In this document: piece after piece, positions 18,335 through 27,410 of the stretch
Position numbering within the stretch: the stretch's first letter is position 1
How the letters are laid out: each line of letters opens with the position of its first letter
The notes under the pieces: model-generated
Told to the model about the DNA's origin: nothing
What the model saw: the letters and a program-made list of their open reading frames with translations, nothing else
Databases searched by the model: none
Source of the DNA: JADFQT01 sp965216025
Lineage (GTDB): Bacteria > Chloroflexota > Dehalococcoidia > Lucifugimonadales > UBA3495
Reading direction: 5' to 3'
DNA: 64,000 nucleotides
NCBI GenBank assembly: GCA_965216025.1
Contig: CBDCEX010000017.1
Span: 868,001 to 932,000, forward strand
Position numbers and translations under genes: made by a program

Positions 18335-18671
18335 AGGCTTCAGAGGAAACGGTCTCAACCAGGGCACCGGGCCACACCCTGCCCGAGTGCCACCGCTGCC
18401 TGGACTGGGCCATACGCACCGAGCAGGGCCACCACCACCACCTGTTGGACCAAGCTTAAGAACGCCATCGACCAGACCCTCATCCTGGGGGCAGCCGGGA
18501 TTTCGACACCGGTTGGATCAAAGCAGCAGATTGACCAGCAGTGGATTGACTGGCCTGGGATGTCTGGGCCGCGGTCTGGGAGGCCTTGGCGGCGGCCCAG
18601 GAAGAGGAGCCCCATCCGGGCGGGGAAGTCCTGGCCCCGGTTCATCAGTGCCACCGCTGCCTGGCGGGCTA
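18335..18671. other. Gene-poor stretch with two decayed CHRC-containing segments
   Basis: No convincing gene is seen. Two segments (near 18390 and 18645) share the DNA word GTGCCACCGCTGCCTGG and read ECHRCLDW and QCHRCLAG in the plus strand, each breaking off soon afterwards. They look like remnants of a repeated zinc-ribbon-like coding sequence. Confidence 0.35.
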
Positions 18672-19223
18672 TCAGACCGACGGAACGATCTCACCCCCGT
18701 ACTGGTCAGCAATGACGTTGTGGGCCGCAACGGCCGCCTTGAGATTGTCATACGAGTGGAGTGTTCCAAAAAAAACCGGGGAAACCCGCTGGCAAGCCAG
18801 AGACCACTGAGCATCTATCTCCTCCAGACGCCTCTGAGTATCATTCTCAAAGACCCGGTAAGTCTCAATCAGGAGCCACAGCGTCTGGCATCCCAACTGG
18901 AGATCGCTGCATACCAGGGAAGCAATCCTGAGCTCGGCGGCAGATTCGCCGTAACTAGTTACGGAGTCCAGCACCGTCAGAAAAACCAAGATCAGTGCCA
19001 GTAGGCCTCCCACAATCAGCGCGGGAACAGGCCAGTTCAAAGCAACCCCAATCGCTCCACACTCTCCAAGGCAAAGCAGAAGCAGGATATAACGCAGACG
19101 CCGATACCGCAACTTATACCTATCCCCCATCGCACCATAGTAGCGGCGGCTACGCTCAAGATCGCAGAGCATCACCCACACCGAGCGCCGGGTCGAATCA
19201 GAAACATGGTCCTGAATCATCAT
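18672..19223 (-). CDS. SLATT-like two-helix membrane protein
   Basis: From the ATG at 19223, with GGAGGG five bases upstream, the protein has 183 residues. It has a charged N-terminal helix (LERSRRYYGAMGDRYKLRYRRLRY), two adjacent membrane helices (about residues 43-83) and a long C-terminal helical region. This is the layout of SLATT-domain proteins, which act as membrane effectors in nucleotide-signal defence systems. No SMODS or SLOG partner is seen next to it, so the assignment rests on architecture only. An ISAs1 element lies immediately upstream and may separate it from its promoter. Confidence 0.5.
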   Translation of the reverse strand: MMIQDHVSDSTRRSVWVMLCDLERSRRYYGAMGDRYKLRYRRLRYILLLLCLGECGAIGVALNWPVPALIVGGLLALILVFLTVLDSVTSYGESAAELRIASLVCSDLQLGCQTLWLLIETYRVFENDTQRRLEEIDAQWSLACQRVSPVFFGTLHSYDNLKAAVAAHNVIADQYGGEIVPSV

Positions 19224-19336
19224 ATCTTCCCTCCAGGCCTTCCCTCCAGGGACGAATCTGGCCGCCGACAACCCCCAAAAGTACTGCCGGAAAGCACCGC
19301 TGACCAGCTTCGCTCACAGTCTGGCGCCAACCGGGA

Positions 19337-20609
19337 CAGGGTCTTTTCATTCTCCTGCCTGGTAGGTAAAGCCCATCATGTCGAAAGCTTCGCTGAGATG
19401 GGCATTGTGGCGGCGTAGGGCAGCGGCTACGTTGGAATGCCCAGCCCGACGTACCAAGCTGATGACCAGGTTTCGCAGGCCCGCCAGAACCTGAGGGGCG
19501 GCCCCAGTGCGCACCTGAGAGCGGTCCTCGTCGAAGGTCACATCCCGTACCCAGTGGAGGCGGTTCTCGATGCCCCAGTGCCCACGGGAAAGGCTCAACA
19601 ATCGCCTCGCATCGGCATCAGTGGCTGGGAGACTGCTAATTGCATAGCTCACAGCCACCTGTTTCTTGCCCTTCACGACCCGCTGGCGCTCTAGCCGACA
19701 CACCTGTTGCAGATGCGGCCACGCTTCCCCGACCGTCCCAGCGCTGCCCACGTAGCCATTTAGCTCTGGGTCGGCCAAGGCCCACAACTCTCGCCGCTCC
19801 AGCCGCCCATGACGCCGCTTTACTGGAGCATCGGCCCAGACCGTCAGCTTGGCCCCGCGTGCTCGCCACTCCGCTGCTAGCCAGGGAGGTACGGTTGGCC
19901 CACCAGCCCTCTCAGTTCCTAGCAGGGGAAAAAGCCACCTCCAAGTCTCGGCGCAAGGTGGGCTGATTCTCTTTAACTGGCAGCAGATACTCTCCGCCGC
20001 CTGCCACAATCTGCTCACAGACTTTCCGTTGGGTCAGTAAGGCATCAGCTACTACTACCCGACCCTTCAGGGGTACCTGGCCCAATACTTCTTTGACCGC
20101 CGCCAATTCTTCCCCTTTGCCCGGCGCAGCTACCTGCGCCAGCACTGCCCCAGCGCGGCTAGCGTAGGCCGACACCAGATGGACCCCGGGTATCTCTTGG
20201 CCGTGGACCCCTCGCAAGGTTTTCCCGTCCAGGGACAGGGGGTCATCCGCCTCTACCCCGCTATTTGCCAGCCAGTTGCCGACTTCTGCCTCAAAGGCCG
20301 CCACGTCCAGGCCCTTGAACACCCGGTGGAGGGTGGCCACGCAGGGTGTCTTCTCCTGGCTGAACCCCAAAAGCTGCGCCGTAGCACCCCCTTGGTCCCG
20401 CCCCCATTGAGCTATGGCGTATAAGCTGCGGGCGCCGCACAGCATGGCACAGGTGGCCAAGGCCAGGATCGCCCCCAAAGAGTGGCGTCGCCCTTGGCTA
20501 CTCCGGAAGTCAGGCACCAAATCCAGCGTTTCTCTCAAAGTCATCATCCTTCCCTCCCGCTTAAACTGGTAATAACTTTATACTATTTTGAGAAAATGAA
20601 AAGGCCCTG
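19337..20609 (-). mobile_element. ISAs1-family insertion sequence with 10-bp target duplication
   Basis: The element is bounded by inverted repeats CAGGGTCTTTTCATTCTC (left) and CAGGGCCTTTTCATTTTC (right, reverse complement), matching at 16 of 18 positions. The 10 bases CCAACCGGGA occur just outside both ends (19327-19336 and 20610-20619), a clean target-site duplication of the size expected for ISAs1. The single transposase frame inside is broken, so this copy is probably immobile. It lies upstream of the SLATT-like gene. Confidence 0.92.
19347..20547 (-). pseudogene. Frameshifted ISAs1-family transposase
   Basis: The first part (from 20547, MMTLRETLDLVPDFRSSQGR) and the second part (ending at 19347 with HNAHLSEAFDMMGFTY) together make one ISAs1 transposase. 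The catalytic-domain words SLDGKTLRG, VVADALLTQRK and RGHWGIENRLHWVRDV are typical of the family. The two frames join in a run of five A (19929-19933 on the plus strand); removing one base would restore a single reading frame. The family does not normally use frameshifting, so this is most likely a disabling mutation or a homopolymer sequencing error. Confidence 0.85.
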
Positions 20610-20630
20610 CCAACCGGGATATTGACAGTT

Positions 20631-20670
20631 CCCACACCACCTGATAGCCTCAAAAATATCAGGTGTGGGG
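20631..20670. repeat. Imperfect inverted repeat downstream of the ISAs1 element
   Basis: CCTGATA (20640-20646) and TATCAGG (20657-20663) form a perfect 7-bp stem, extended outward by CCCACACC and GTGTGGGG with a 2-base bulge. A TTGACA lies just upstream (20622-20627). The structure could be an operator, a small terminator or an attenuator; the sequence does not decide. Confidence 0.4.
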
Positions 20671-20698
20671 TAGGCATCTGTTGGTATCTCCCCAGCGG

Positions 20699-20730
20699 CC
20701 CCGGCGGTGTCAGTCCCGCCGGGGTATTTT
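20699..20730 (+). terminator. GC-rich hairpin followed by TATTTTATT
   Basis: CCCCGGCGG (20699-20707) pairs perfectly with CCGCCGGGG (20716-20724) around an 8-base loop, and TATTTTATT follows. This resembles a Rho-independent terminator on the plus strand, although the U-run is interrupted and no clear plus-strand gene ends just before it. It may belong to a small unrecognised transcript starting near 20650. Confidence 0.45.
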
Positions 20731-20794
20731 ATTGTCAACCCCAGCCCGGTCCAGTCCAAATGCCCTGAAAACGGTCACCTGAAACCCGGAGCCC

Positions 20795-20875
20795 CCAGCA
20801 TTTCCACCGAGGCCACAGGCACCAGCATTTCCACCGAGGCCACAGGCACCAGCATTTCCACCGAGGCCACAGGCA
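20795..20875. repeat. 27-bp tandem repeat, three copies
   Basis: Three uninterrupted, identical copies of a 27-bp unit containing CAGCATTTCCACCGAGGCCA are present. The length is a multiple of three, and both strands are open through it (SISTEATGT on plus, ACGLGGNAG on minus), but neither open frame looks like a real protein. It sits just downstream of the small lipoprotein gene at 20910-21272. Confidence 0.85.
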
Positions 20876-20909
20876 CCACCCCCGACCAACCTCAATCTAC
20901 ATCAGACTC

Positions 20910-21272
20910 CTACTCCAGAGCACCCAGCCGCGCCTTCAGCCTTTCCTTACGCTCGTCATAGTTGTTATTCAGCCGGTCAGTAGCACGATCCAACTGCCGC
21001 TCCAGCCGCTCGAAGGCCCGGTCAGTAGGTGCATCATCCATCCGGTCCTGGTAGAGGTCCTCCAGATCCTCAATGGCCGCATTGCGGCGCAGCTCCAGCA
21101 GATCCTCAGCCCCAAGACCCAACTCATCAGCATCATCCATGATCTGCCGAACAGACGGCGGCGTCAGTATCTTCTCCTCCACATCCCCCGTATTGATGTA
21201 TTCGCACCCCAGAGAAACCAGCAGCACCAGCATTAACCCGAAAAAGGTCGCCATCCTGAAAAAGCCCAGCAT
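20910..21272 (-). CDS. Small coiled-coil lipoprotein
   Basis: The 120-residue product begins MLGFFRMATFFGLMLVLL with a lipobox SLGC near residue 23, followed by a charged helical domain rich in Asp, Arg and Leu that likely forms a coiled coil (about residues 50-118). A second in-frame ATG six codons later is also possible. A GGGGGG stretch precedes the first ATG. It is divergent from the gene at 21420. No family is recognised. Confidence 0.6.
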   Translation of the reverse strand: MLGFFRMATFFGLMLVLLVSLGCEYINTGDVEEKILTPPSVRQIMDDADELGLGAEDLLELRRNAAIEDLEDLYQDRMDDAPTDRAFERLERQLDRATDRLNNNYDERKERLKARLGALE

Positions 21273-21318
21273 CTGAACCCCCCTGCAACGAATGTCTCAC
21301 CGGCAAAAGCCGGGTACC

Positions 21319-21332
21319 ATACCCAAGGGTAT
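21319..21332. promoter_or_regulatory. 14-bp perfect palindrome in a divergent intergenic region
   Basis: ATACCCAAGGGTAT is an exact palindrome between the divergent genes ending at 21272 (minus) and starting at 21420 (plus). Such sites often bind dimeric repressors. No regulator gene is seen nearby, so an operator role is only a suggestion. Confidence 0.3.
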
Positions 21333-21419
21333 ACTCCAAGGGACAGCTCCGGCTTTGACGCACGGGAAGAGCCCGGGAGCATCCGGAAGCAGAGAATTCC
21401 ACGGACAGGAGAGCAGAAG

Positions 21420-21797
21420 ATGACTTCCAGAGACCCCGAATGCGAGTGCGAGATAAGCGCCGAGATGATCTGGGCCGGACCAGCCATCCAACTATGCCAT
21501 CACAGCACCGTGGCAGAAGCGGAGAGGGTCCAGGAAAAACTCATGGACCTGATGACCAACTTCTCCCAGAACATCGACGCCAACAGCATGTTCGACAAGA
21601 CCATCATCCAACTGGCCACGGAGTACCGGGAGCAGGCCGCGGGAAGGCTCAAACAAATGCTGAGCGAGGATGAACACCACATCATCAACATCAACTTCAT
21701 GCGCAACCTCAGCCTGGCCGCCCAGATGATCGGTTGCACCATGATAATTGCCAGAAACCAGGGGAAGACACCACAGGCGGAGGAATCCAACGAATAA
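21420..21797 (+). CDS. Small hypothetical protein with Cys-rich N-terminus
   Basis: The 125-residue protein follows a GGAGAGCAGAAG purine tract directly before its ATG. It starts MTSRDPECECEIS, has no signal peptide, and its C-terminal half is a hydrophobic helical stretch (HIININFMRNLSLAAQMIGC). In size and gene position it resembles the small protein at 12932, which also precedes an exported protein gene, but their sequences do not clearly align. The function is unknown. Confidence 0.55.
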   Translation: MTSRDPECECEISAEMIWAGPAIQLCHHSTVAEAERVQEKLMDLMTNFSQNIDANSMFDKTIIQLATEYREQAAGRLKQMLSEDEHHIININFMRNLSLAAQMIGCTMIIARNQGKTPQAEESNE

Positions 21798-21929
21798 ACC
21801 CCGGAAGCCCAGAATTCCCGGAAGCCCGGAACGGTTCAGGACACCAGCCCACCGGGGCCTGGTGAATTAAAACTGAACTACTGTACCAAAGCACCGGCGG
21901 GAGTCACCGACTCAACACCGGGCACCAGC

Positions 21930-21987
21930 GGGAGCCCGGAAACTCCCCACTCCCAGCCGGGAGCCCGGAAACTCCCCACTCCCAGCC
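21930..21987. repeat. 29-bp tandem duplication
   Basis: Two perfect, adjacent 29-bp copies (21930-21958 and 21959-21987) starting GGGAGCCCGGAAACTCCC lie before the DsbA-like gene. Just after them the DNA TTGAAGGAAAAG is also doubled (22008-22031), which duplicates the purine-rich ribosome-binding region. Confidence 0.9.
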
Positions 21988-22034
21988 AGCAAATCCCAGA
22001 ATTCAGGTTGAAGGAAAAGTTGAAGGAAAAGTCA

Positions 22035-22694
22035 ATGCAGAAGCTCTCCAAGCACAGAAGAAACACGGCAATGGGCATATTGGCCGTAGCGATAACCGGA
22101 ATAGTATTCTCAAGCATTCTGCTCATCAACAACCCGTCCAACCCCGGAACGGCCCCAGACAATACGCTGGAAGTCAAACCCGGGGAGAAACCACTGCTGA
22201 CCGAGTTCGGCGATTTCCAATGCCCCCACTGCGCCAACTTCGCGCTGAACATCCTCCCAGCCCTGGAACACGACCTCATCGAGAAGGGAACCATCCGGTT
22301 CGAGTACCGGCACTATCCCTTCCTGGGACCCGAATCCTTCAAAGCCGCCGAAGCGTCGGAGTGCGCCCGGGACCAGGGGGAATTCAACAAGTACCACCTG
22401 GAACTCTACCGGCTGACCTCCCACGGGAAAAGCCACACGCCGGAACTGCTGCGGGAAACCGCTCTGGAGCTGGATCTAGACCCAACCGCATTCGACCAAT
22501 GCCTCCAGTCGGGCGTGAAGCGAGCCCGGGTCATGGAGGACCGGGAGTACGGGAGCACTCTGGGAGTTCGAGGAACCCCCACCCTGTTCATCAACGGCAG
22601 AACTATTCACTGGTATAACTACACGAACCTCCGGGACCAGGTAAGAAGAATGGCCGAAGAGGAACAGCCCCGGGCGCCCCAGCCAGAACAGTAG
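22035..22694 (+). CDS. DsbA-like membrane-anchored thiol oxidoreductase
   Basis: DsbA-type proteins form or shuffle disulphide bonds in exported proteins. The 219-residue product has an N-terminal membrane anchor (about residues 10-32), the active site CPHC at residues 63-66 within EFGDFQCPHCANFAL, and the cis-proline segment GVRGTPTLFINGR near the C-terminus. The ATG at 22035, preceded by AAGGAAAAG, is preferred to an upstream TTG. Many exported proteins of this element, including the pilin-like set, carry conserved cysteines, so they are likely substrates. It may share a transcript with the macrodomain gene 43 bp downstream. Confidence 0.88.
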   Translation: MQKLSKHRRNTAMGILAVAITGIVFSSILLINNPSNPGTAPDNTLEVKPGEKPLLTEFGDFQCPHCANFALNILPALEHDLIEKGTIRFEYRHYPFLGPESFKAAEASECARDQGEFNKYHLELYRLTSHGKSHTPELLRETALELDLDPTAFDQCLQSGVKRARVMEDREYGSTLGVRGTPTLFINGRTIHWYNYTNLRDQVRRMAEEEQPRAPQPEQ

Positions 22695-22737
22695 CGGGCG
22701 CCCGGGTTGGACGCCGGAACGGAGGAATGAAACAGCG

Positions 22738-23241
22738 ATGATCACATTCAAGCAGGGCGACCTCTTCCAGGACCAATCTGAAGCCCTGGTCAACCCAGTG
22801 AACTGCGTGGGAATCATGGGCAAGGGACTCGCCCTGGAATTCAAGAACCGGTTCCCCGACAACTTCAAGGACTACAAGAAGGCCTGCTGGAAAGCCCAGG
22901 TGCAGCCGGGCCGAATGCTGGTCTTCAACACCTACCAACCGAGGATTCACCAGTACATCATCAACTTCCCCACCAAGCGGCACTGGAGGGACCCCAGCAG
23001 GATCGAAGACATCCAGACAGGGATTCAGGCTCTCGCGGAAGAGGTACGCAGCCGGAGAATTACCTCCATCGCCATACCCGCCCTGGGCAGCGGACTGGGA
23101 GGACTCCAGTGGAACGACGTCCGGCCCATCATAGAATCCGGACTGAGAGAACTGGAGGAGGTGCAGATCACCGTCTACGAGCCCATGCGAGCGCCGTCCA
23201 ACCAGGGTGCCCGCCCCAAAAGCAGACGGCGCTCCAGATGA
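22738..23241 (+). CDS. DarG/TARG1-like macrodomain protein
   Basis: Macrodomains bind or remove ADP-ribose; the DarG class reverses ADP-ribosylation of DNA thymidines made by the toxin DarT. The 167-residue protein has the characteristic loop VNPVNCVGIMGKGLALEF (about residues 18-35), INFPTKRHWRDPS and PALGSGLGGLQW. These words are much closer to DarG/TARG1 than to MacroD types. Full DarG proteins carry an extra C-terminal domain; this one has only a short basic tail. No DarT-like gene is adjacent. Its stop overlaps the next start (ATGA). Confidence 0.88.
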   Translation: MITFKQGDLFQDQSEALVNPVNCVGIMGKGLALEFKNRFPDNFKDYKKACWKAQVQPGRMLVFNTYQPRIHQYIINFPTKRHWRDPSRIEDIQTGIQALAEEVRSRRITSIAIPALGSGLGGLQWNDVRPIIESGLRELEEVQITVYEPMRAPSNQGARPKSRRRSR

Positions 23242-23693
23242 ACGACGAACCCCTCCAACTGGTGGAACAGACACTGGCCCTATGTCCACCGGGAATATTC
23301 CAGTGCATCCCCAACGATGACATAACGGTTGACATAACGGGTGACAACGACAACCACCTGAAGGTCAGGACATCCCTCCTCTACCCCGGAGGGGGACCGG
23401 TCGACGTCCACGTCCGAGCCGACCCCCGGGAGGGGTATGTCGTGACCGACCGGGGATCAACCATGAACATGCTGGGACGCCAGCTGTCCACCAACACCGT
23501 CAACACCAGCCAGTGGAAAATCATAGCCGGAAACATCTGCCGTGGACTGGATGTTCACCTCGAGGGCAGAGAATGGACCGTTCCCGCCCGAAGGCCCGAG
23601 GATGTGGGAAGCGCCGCGATGCTCCTGGCCCAGGCCCAACTGAGGACCGCCATCATAACCTCGATATTCAAGATCACCAACAGCAGCGATTAA
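23238..23693 (+). CDS. DUF1828-like protein coupled to the macrodomain gene
   Basis: The ATG at 23238 overlaps the macrodomain stop (ATGA), giving 151 residues. The segment VDVHVRADPREGYVVTDRGSTMNMLGRQL matches the DUF1828 pattern (strands followed by a turn with Asp-x-Gly, then a helix), as in the longer protein at 17555. No catalytic residues are obvious. The gene sits between the macrodomain and helicase genes with spacings of -4 and +5 bp, so the three form one operon. Confidence 0.55.
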   Translation: MNDEPLQLVEQTLALCPPGIFQCIPNDDITVDITGDNDNHLKVRTSLLYPGGGPVDVHVRADPREGYVVTDRGSTMNMLGRQLSTNTVNTSQWKIIAGNICRGLDVHLEGREWTVPARRPEDVGSAAMLLAQAQLRTAIITSIFKITNSSD

Positions 23694-23698
23694 AGAGA

Positions 23699-26178
23699 AT
23701 GACAAACAAATGCTTCCAGTGCGGACGCCCCGCCACCGCCGGCTCCCACACCCAGCTTCCCAAAGAGGGCTGGTGCATTCAATGCGCCGCCCTGACCGGA
23801 ATAAGCATACCGGACAACCTGGAAAGGCTGGGCAACGTGCCCAGCGCCATCACCAGGGGGCCCGCCTGGCCCATAGCCAAGGGAGCTGCCCAGGGAGACG
23901 CGCTCTGGCTGCATCAGGCCAAAGCCCTGAGCGAGCTGGAAGGTGACAACAACATCGTCGTCGCCACCTCGACGGCCTCCGGCAAATCCCTCATCTTCCA
24001 ACTCTGGACCCTGCACCGGCTGGAATCGACAGGGGAAAGGGCCACCGCACTGGTCTTCTACCCCACCAAGGCCCTGGCCAACGACCAGGCCCGGCGTTGG
24101 CAGGAATGCTGCCAGGCAATCGGGCTGGATCCAAACACCGTGGGGCAGGTCGACGGAGACGTCCCGAAGCCACAGCGGTATGTGGTGATGAAACAGTCCA
24201 GGATCATCCTCGCCACCCCCGACATCTGCCACTCCTGGATGCTCCCGAGGGTCAACGACAAAATCATCAAGGACTTCATGGCACAGTTGCAGGTCATCAT
24301 CATCGACGAGGCCCACACCTACGAATCGATATTCGGCAGCAACTCCGCCTACCTCTTCCGCCGGCTAACGTCGGCGGCGCTGCACGCCGGAGCAGCAGAA
24401 CCCCCCAGGTTCATCGCGGCCACCGCTACGATCCTAACACCAGACGAACACTTGGAAAAACTCACCGGCGCCGTCTTCACCGTGATCGAAGAGACCCAGA
24501 ACGGCTCCCCCCGACAGGCCAGGGAGCTGTACCACCTGCCACTGGTCCCCCAGGGAGATGCACCGGAGGACCAGTTAGCCCAACTGGTGTTGGACATTAT
24601 CGACAACGACCCGGAGGCCCAGGTCATTGCCTTCCACGACTCTCGGATGGGAATTGAGCGTATCGTGCAGAAGATCAACCGGCCGGAGGAGGTCCTGCCC
24701 TACCGGTCTGGGTATCTCGCCGGGGACCGGCGCAAAATCGAGGCCCGACTCCGGGACAACAGCATCCGGGGAATCATCGCCACCAGCGCCATGGAACTTG
24801 GAATCGACATGCCAGATCTAAACTACGGCATCAACCTGGGCCTACCCCGATCCAGAAAACAGTTTCACCAACGGCTGGGACGAGTTGGCCGCTCCAAGCC
24901 TGGATCCTTCATCATCCTGGCCCCAGAAACCCAGTTCAGCGCCTACGGGGAGACCCTCCAGGACTACTATGACAACTCGGTGGAACCATCCCAACTCTAC
25001 CTGAACAACGAGTACATCAACTACCAGCAGGCCCAGTGCCTGAGGAACGAGCTGGAACGGCGCGGGCAGGACTCCAGGATGCTGCCAGAAAACATCCCCT
25101 GGCCAGACGGCTTCCAGGAAGCGCTCCACAACGCGCACGGAAGACCGCCAGCCCATCTCCAAGGCCTGAACGATGGGATATTGGACACCCAGCCCCAACT
25201 CACCAACAGCCTACGCAGTTCGGGAGAGGAAACTCTCCATATAGTGACCCAGGAGAACGGCATCAAAGAAACAATCGGCTACATCAACGTGCAATCAGCA
25301 ATGGATGAAGCCTCCCGGGAGGGATCTATCACCAGCAGGGAATCTCCTACCAGGTGGAAGACTGGAGGCGGGAACGGAAGACTGGGAAACCACTGATTCG
25401 GGCCAAGCTATTGAAACATCCCGGGGGCCGGACCCGACCCATCAGGCGCCAGATGGCAACCATACCCCAGGACCCAAACTCCACCATCAACCGGCGGGAG
25501 ATGACCCATGGACACCTGGCCGAACTGAGAATCCTCCTGACAAAATCCGTGGAGGGATACAAGAACACCCAGGATAAACCCGTCCTCTACCAGTACGAGG
25601 TCGCCCGAGACCCACGGATGAGCCGGAAAGAACGAAACATTCCCACCACCGCCGTCCAACTCCGGATTGACGAACCCTGGTTCGCCGGCGGATCCGGCCC
25701 CGCCTGGCAGGCCCGACACCAGATTGCCAGAGCACTGAGACAGCAACTCGCCTATCGTCAGAGCATCAAGCTGCCCGACCTCGGATACCAGGTCGAGAAC
25801 ATCATCATGGAGACAGACCAGGGATTCCTGGAACTGGAGAACTCCATCCTGGTCCACGACAATATACACGGCGGGATGGGACTGGTCCAAGACCTATACC
25901 AGAACATCGAACGGTACGTGCGCAACCTGAACGTGGGCACGACCAACGAACAAGGAACAGTCTATCCCGAGTACGCCGACGAACTCTCCCGTTGGCTGGA
26001 GCGAAACCGGGAAAGCCAGAAAGAACCACTCCAGGGACCACCCCCGAAACCCGGGCCGCGGAACTGCTGGCGAGTGGCCAGAAGAGGCAGCGAGGTCATG
26101 GTATTCTCGAAGCAGCAGAACAGCACGGTGCTGGGAGTGGTGGAAAAGCACGAATGGCAGGACGCCATCGTCTACCTA
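23699..26178 (+). pseudogene. DEAD/DEAH helicase with DUF1998-like C-terminus, frameshifted and IS-interrupted
   Basis: The N-terminus has a four-Cys zinc ribbon (C5, C8, C26, C29). Helicase motifs follow: STASGKS (Walker A), IIIDEAHTYES (motif II), AATATI and QRLGRVGR (motif VI). The C-terminal part contains PGGIYHQQGISYQVE and ILVHDNIHGGMGLVQDLYQ, as in MrfA/YprA-type DUF1998 helicases, but the usual terminal Cys cluster is missing. The first frame ends at 25396; the C-terminal domain reads in another frame, and one added base near 25310 (GAAGC-CTCCCGG) would join them. An IS630 copy then interrupts the last 42 or so codons, which survive at 27408-27535. Confidence 0.85.
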
Positions 26179-27407
26179 AACCAAAGCTAAGGTGAAACCT
26201 ACATAAAGCGAACCCGAAGAGGAGTTGCGATATTCTGTAAAAGAAGTCGATTGGCGGTGGTGGAAGGGATGAAGGAAATAGTGCAACTCCTGGAACGGTG
26301 GCAACTGGATGTAGGCGACTTACGGGAAAGGATGTATCGGGCGCCAACACCTCGGGAGCGAGAGCGATGGCATGGGCTATGGTTGTTGGCCCAAGGGTGG
26401 TCGGCCACTCAAGTGGCTGAGGCTTTGGAGAGAGAGCCTCATACCATCGGAAACTGGCTGGACAACTTTCGCCAAGGCGGGGCCCAAGGTTTGGTCTTTG
26501 AGCAGACTGGGGGTTCCCCCCCGTCTTGAACCGAGGTCAACAGAACCAACTGAAGTCTGCGGTGCAAAATCCGCCTGGGGAGGCGGGGATTGAATTGTCC
26601 AACTGGAACTGGAAAGTAGTAAGGCAATTTCTCAAGCAGAGCTTTGACCTGGGGCTGAGTCGGAGCAGTTGCTTGAACTACCTCCATCGGTTGGGCTTCG
26701 TGCTGAAGCGACCCAAGAAACGCCTCCTGAAAGCCAAGGATGAAGAACGGAAAGCCTTCGTCCTCCAGTACAGCCAAATCCGAGAGGAGGCCCAAGAGAG
26801 TGGAGCCAAGATCTTCTTCGTGGATGAAGCCCACTTTCGGGCCGATGCCGACCTGCGAGGCAAATGGGTACTCAAGGGAGAGGCAGCGCTGGTGGACTCC
26901 ACCAGTCCCCGGTGGGGAGAGAAGGCCTGCTACTACTCGGGAGTTTGTCTGGAGACTGGGGAGGTGGAAGCCATGGAAATAGCTGGAAACAGCAATGCCG
27001 AGACCTCCACCGCCTTTTTACAGCAGCTAAGAGCAAACCATCCTGGACCTCTGGTAGTAATCTGGGACAATGGGCCAGCCCACCGAGGAGCAGCGATTCG
27101 CAGCTATTTGACCACTCCTGACTTGCATCTGAGGTTGGTGGCCTTACCGGCCTACAGTCCAGACTTCAACGCCGACGAAGCCGTCTGGGACTGGGCCAGA
27201 GAAGAGGTCACGGCCAACGAATGCCACGGAACAAAAGCCAAAGTCCAAGAGAAGATGAATCAATTCTTCGGCGGGCTAATTCATCGTAAGGATGAAGTGA
27301 AACATCGCTGCCGAACCCGGTTACAGGCCCGAGCCGATGCTTTGATCTTTACACCTGCCGTGCCTTTGCCATCACTGCCCAATGTAGTTCCCACCTTGGC
27401 TTTGGTT
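26179..27407 (+). mobile_element. IS630-family insertion sequence, copy 1
   Basis: The 1,229-bp element has inverted ends beginning AACCAAAGC and is flanked by the TA duplication typical of IS630 (26177-26178 and 27408-27409). It carries two overlapping transposase frames. It is inserted in the 3' part of the helicase gene. A second, very similar copy of the same length lies at 38530-39758 in the other orientation. Confidence 0.93.
26251..26529 (+). CDS. IS630 transposase orfA (helix-turn-helix part)
   Basis: The 92-residue product holds the N-terminal DNA-binding region: RERERWHGLWLLAQGWSATQVAEALE followed by a second helix-turn-helix. It ends in QTGGSPPS just after a run of seven C (26516-26522). 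A -1 shift in that run would fuse it to orfB as ...GGSPPVLNRGQQ, which is the usual continuous IS630 sequence. The start is a TTG here (GTG in copy 2); an ATG six codons in is also possible. Confidence 0.8.
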   Translation: MAVVEGMKEIVQLLERWQLDVGDLRERMYRAPTPRERERWHGLWLLAQGWSATQVAEALEREPHTIGNWLDNFRQGGAQGLVFEQTGGSPPS

Positions 27408-27410
27408 TAG
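26526..27410 (+). CDS. IS630 transposase orfB (DDE catalytic part)
   Basis: The 294-residue product carries the DDE domain: FFVDEAHFRADAD, VVIWDNGPAHRG and LPAYSPDFNADEAVWDWARE contain the catalytic Asp, Asp and Glu-type residues. It begins with a TTG that overlaps the orfA stop (TTGA) or, more likely, is reached by frameshifting. Its stop codon TAG is made from the TA target duplication plus the next host base, so termination depends on the insertion site. Confidence 0.88.
   Translation: MNRGQQNQLKSAVQNPPGEAGIELSNWNWKVVRQFLKQSFDLGLSRSSCLNYLHRLGFVLKRPKKRLLKAKDEERKAFVLQYSQIREEAQESGAKIFFVDEAHFRADADLRGKWVLKGEAALVDSTSPRWGEKACYYSGVCLETGEVEAMEIAGNSNAETSTAFLQQLRANHPGPLVVIWDNGPAHRGAAIRSYLTTPDLHLRLVALPAYSPDFNADEAVWDWAREEVTANECHGTKAKVQEKMNQFFGGLIHRKDEVKHRCRTRLQARADALIFTPAVPLPSLPNVVPTLALV

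Noticed and set aside
18387..19004. 205-codon plus-strand open frame around the SLATT-like gene
   Set aside because: It is Pro/Gly/Arg-rich, and it runs antisense to a membrane protein with a good start site.
20795..20875. Possible CRISPR array
   Set aside because: The three 27-bp units are directly adjacent with no spacers between them, and no cas gene is nearby. It is a simple tandem repeat.
22738..23693. DarTG toxin-antitoxin pair
   Set aside because: The macrodomain is DarG-like, but the neighbour lacks any DarT (DUF4433) features and resembles DUF1828, so a standard DarTG system is not supported.
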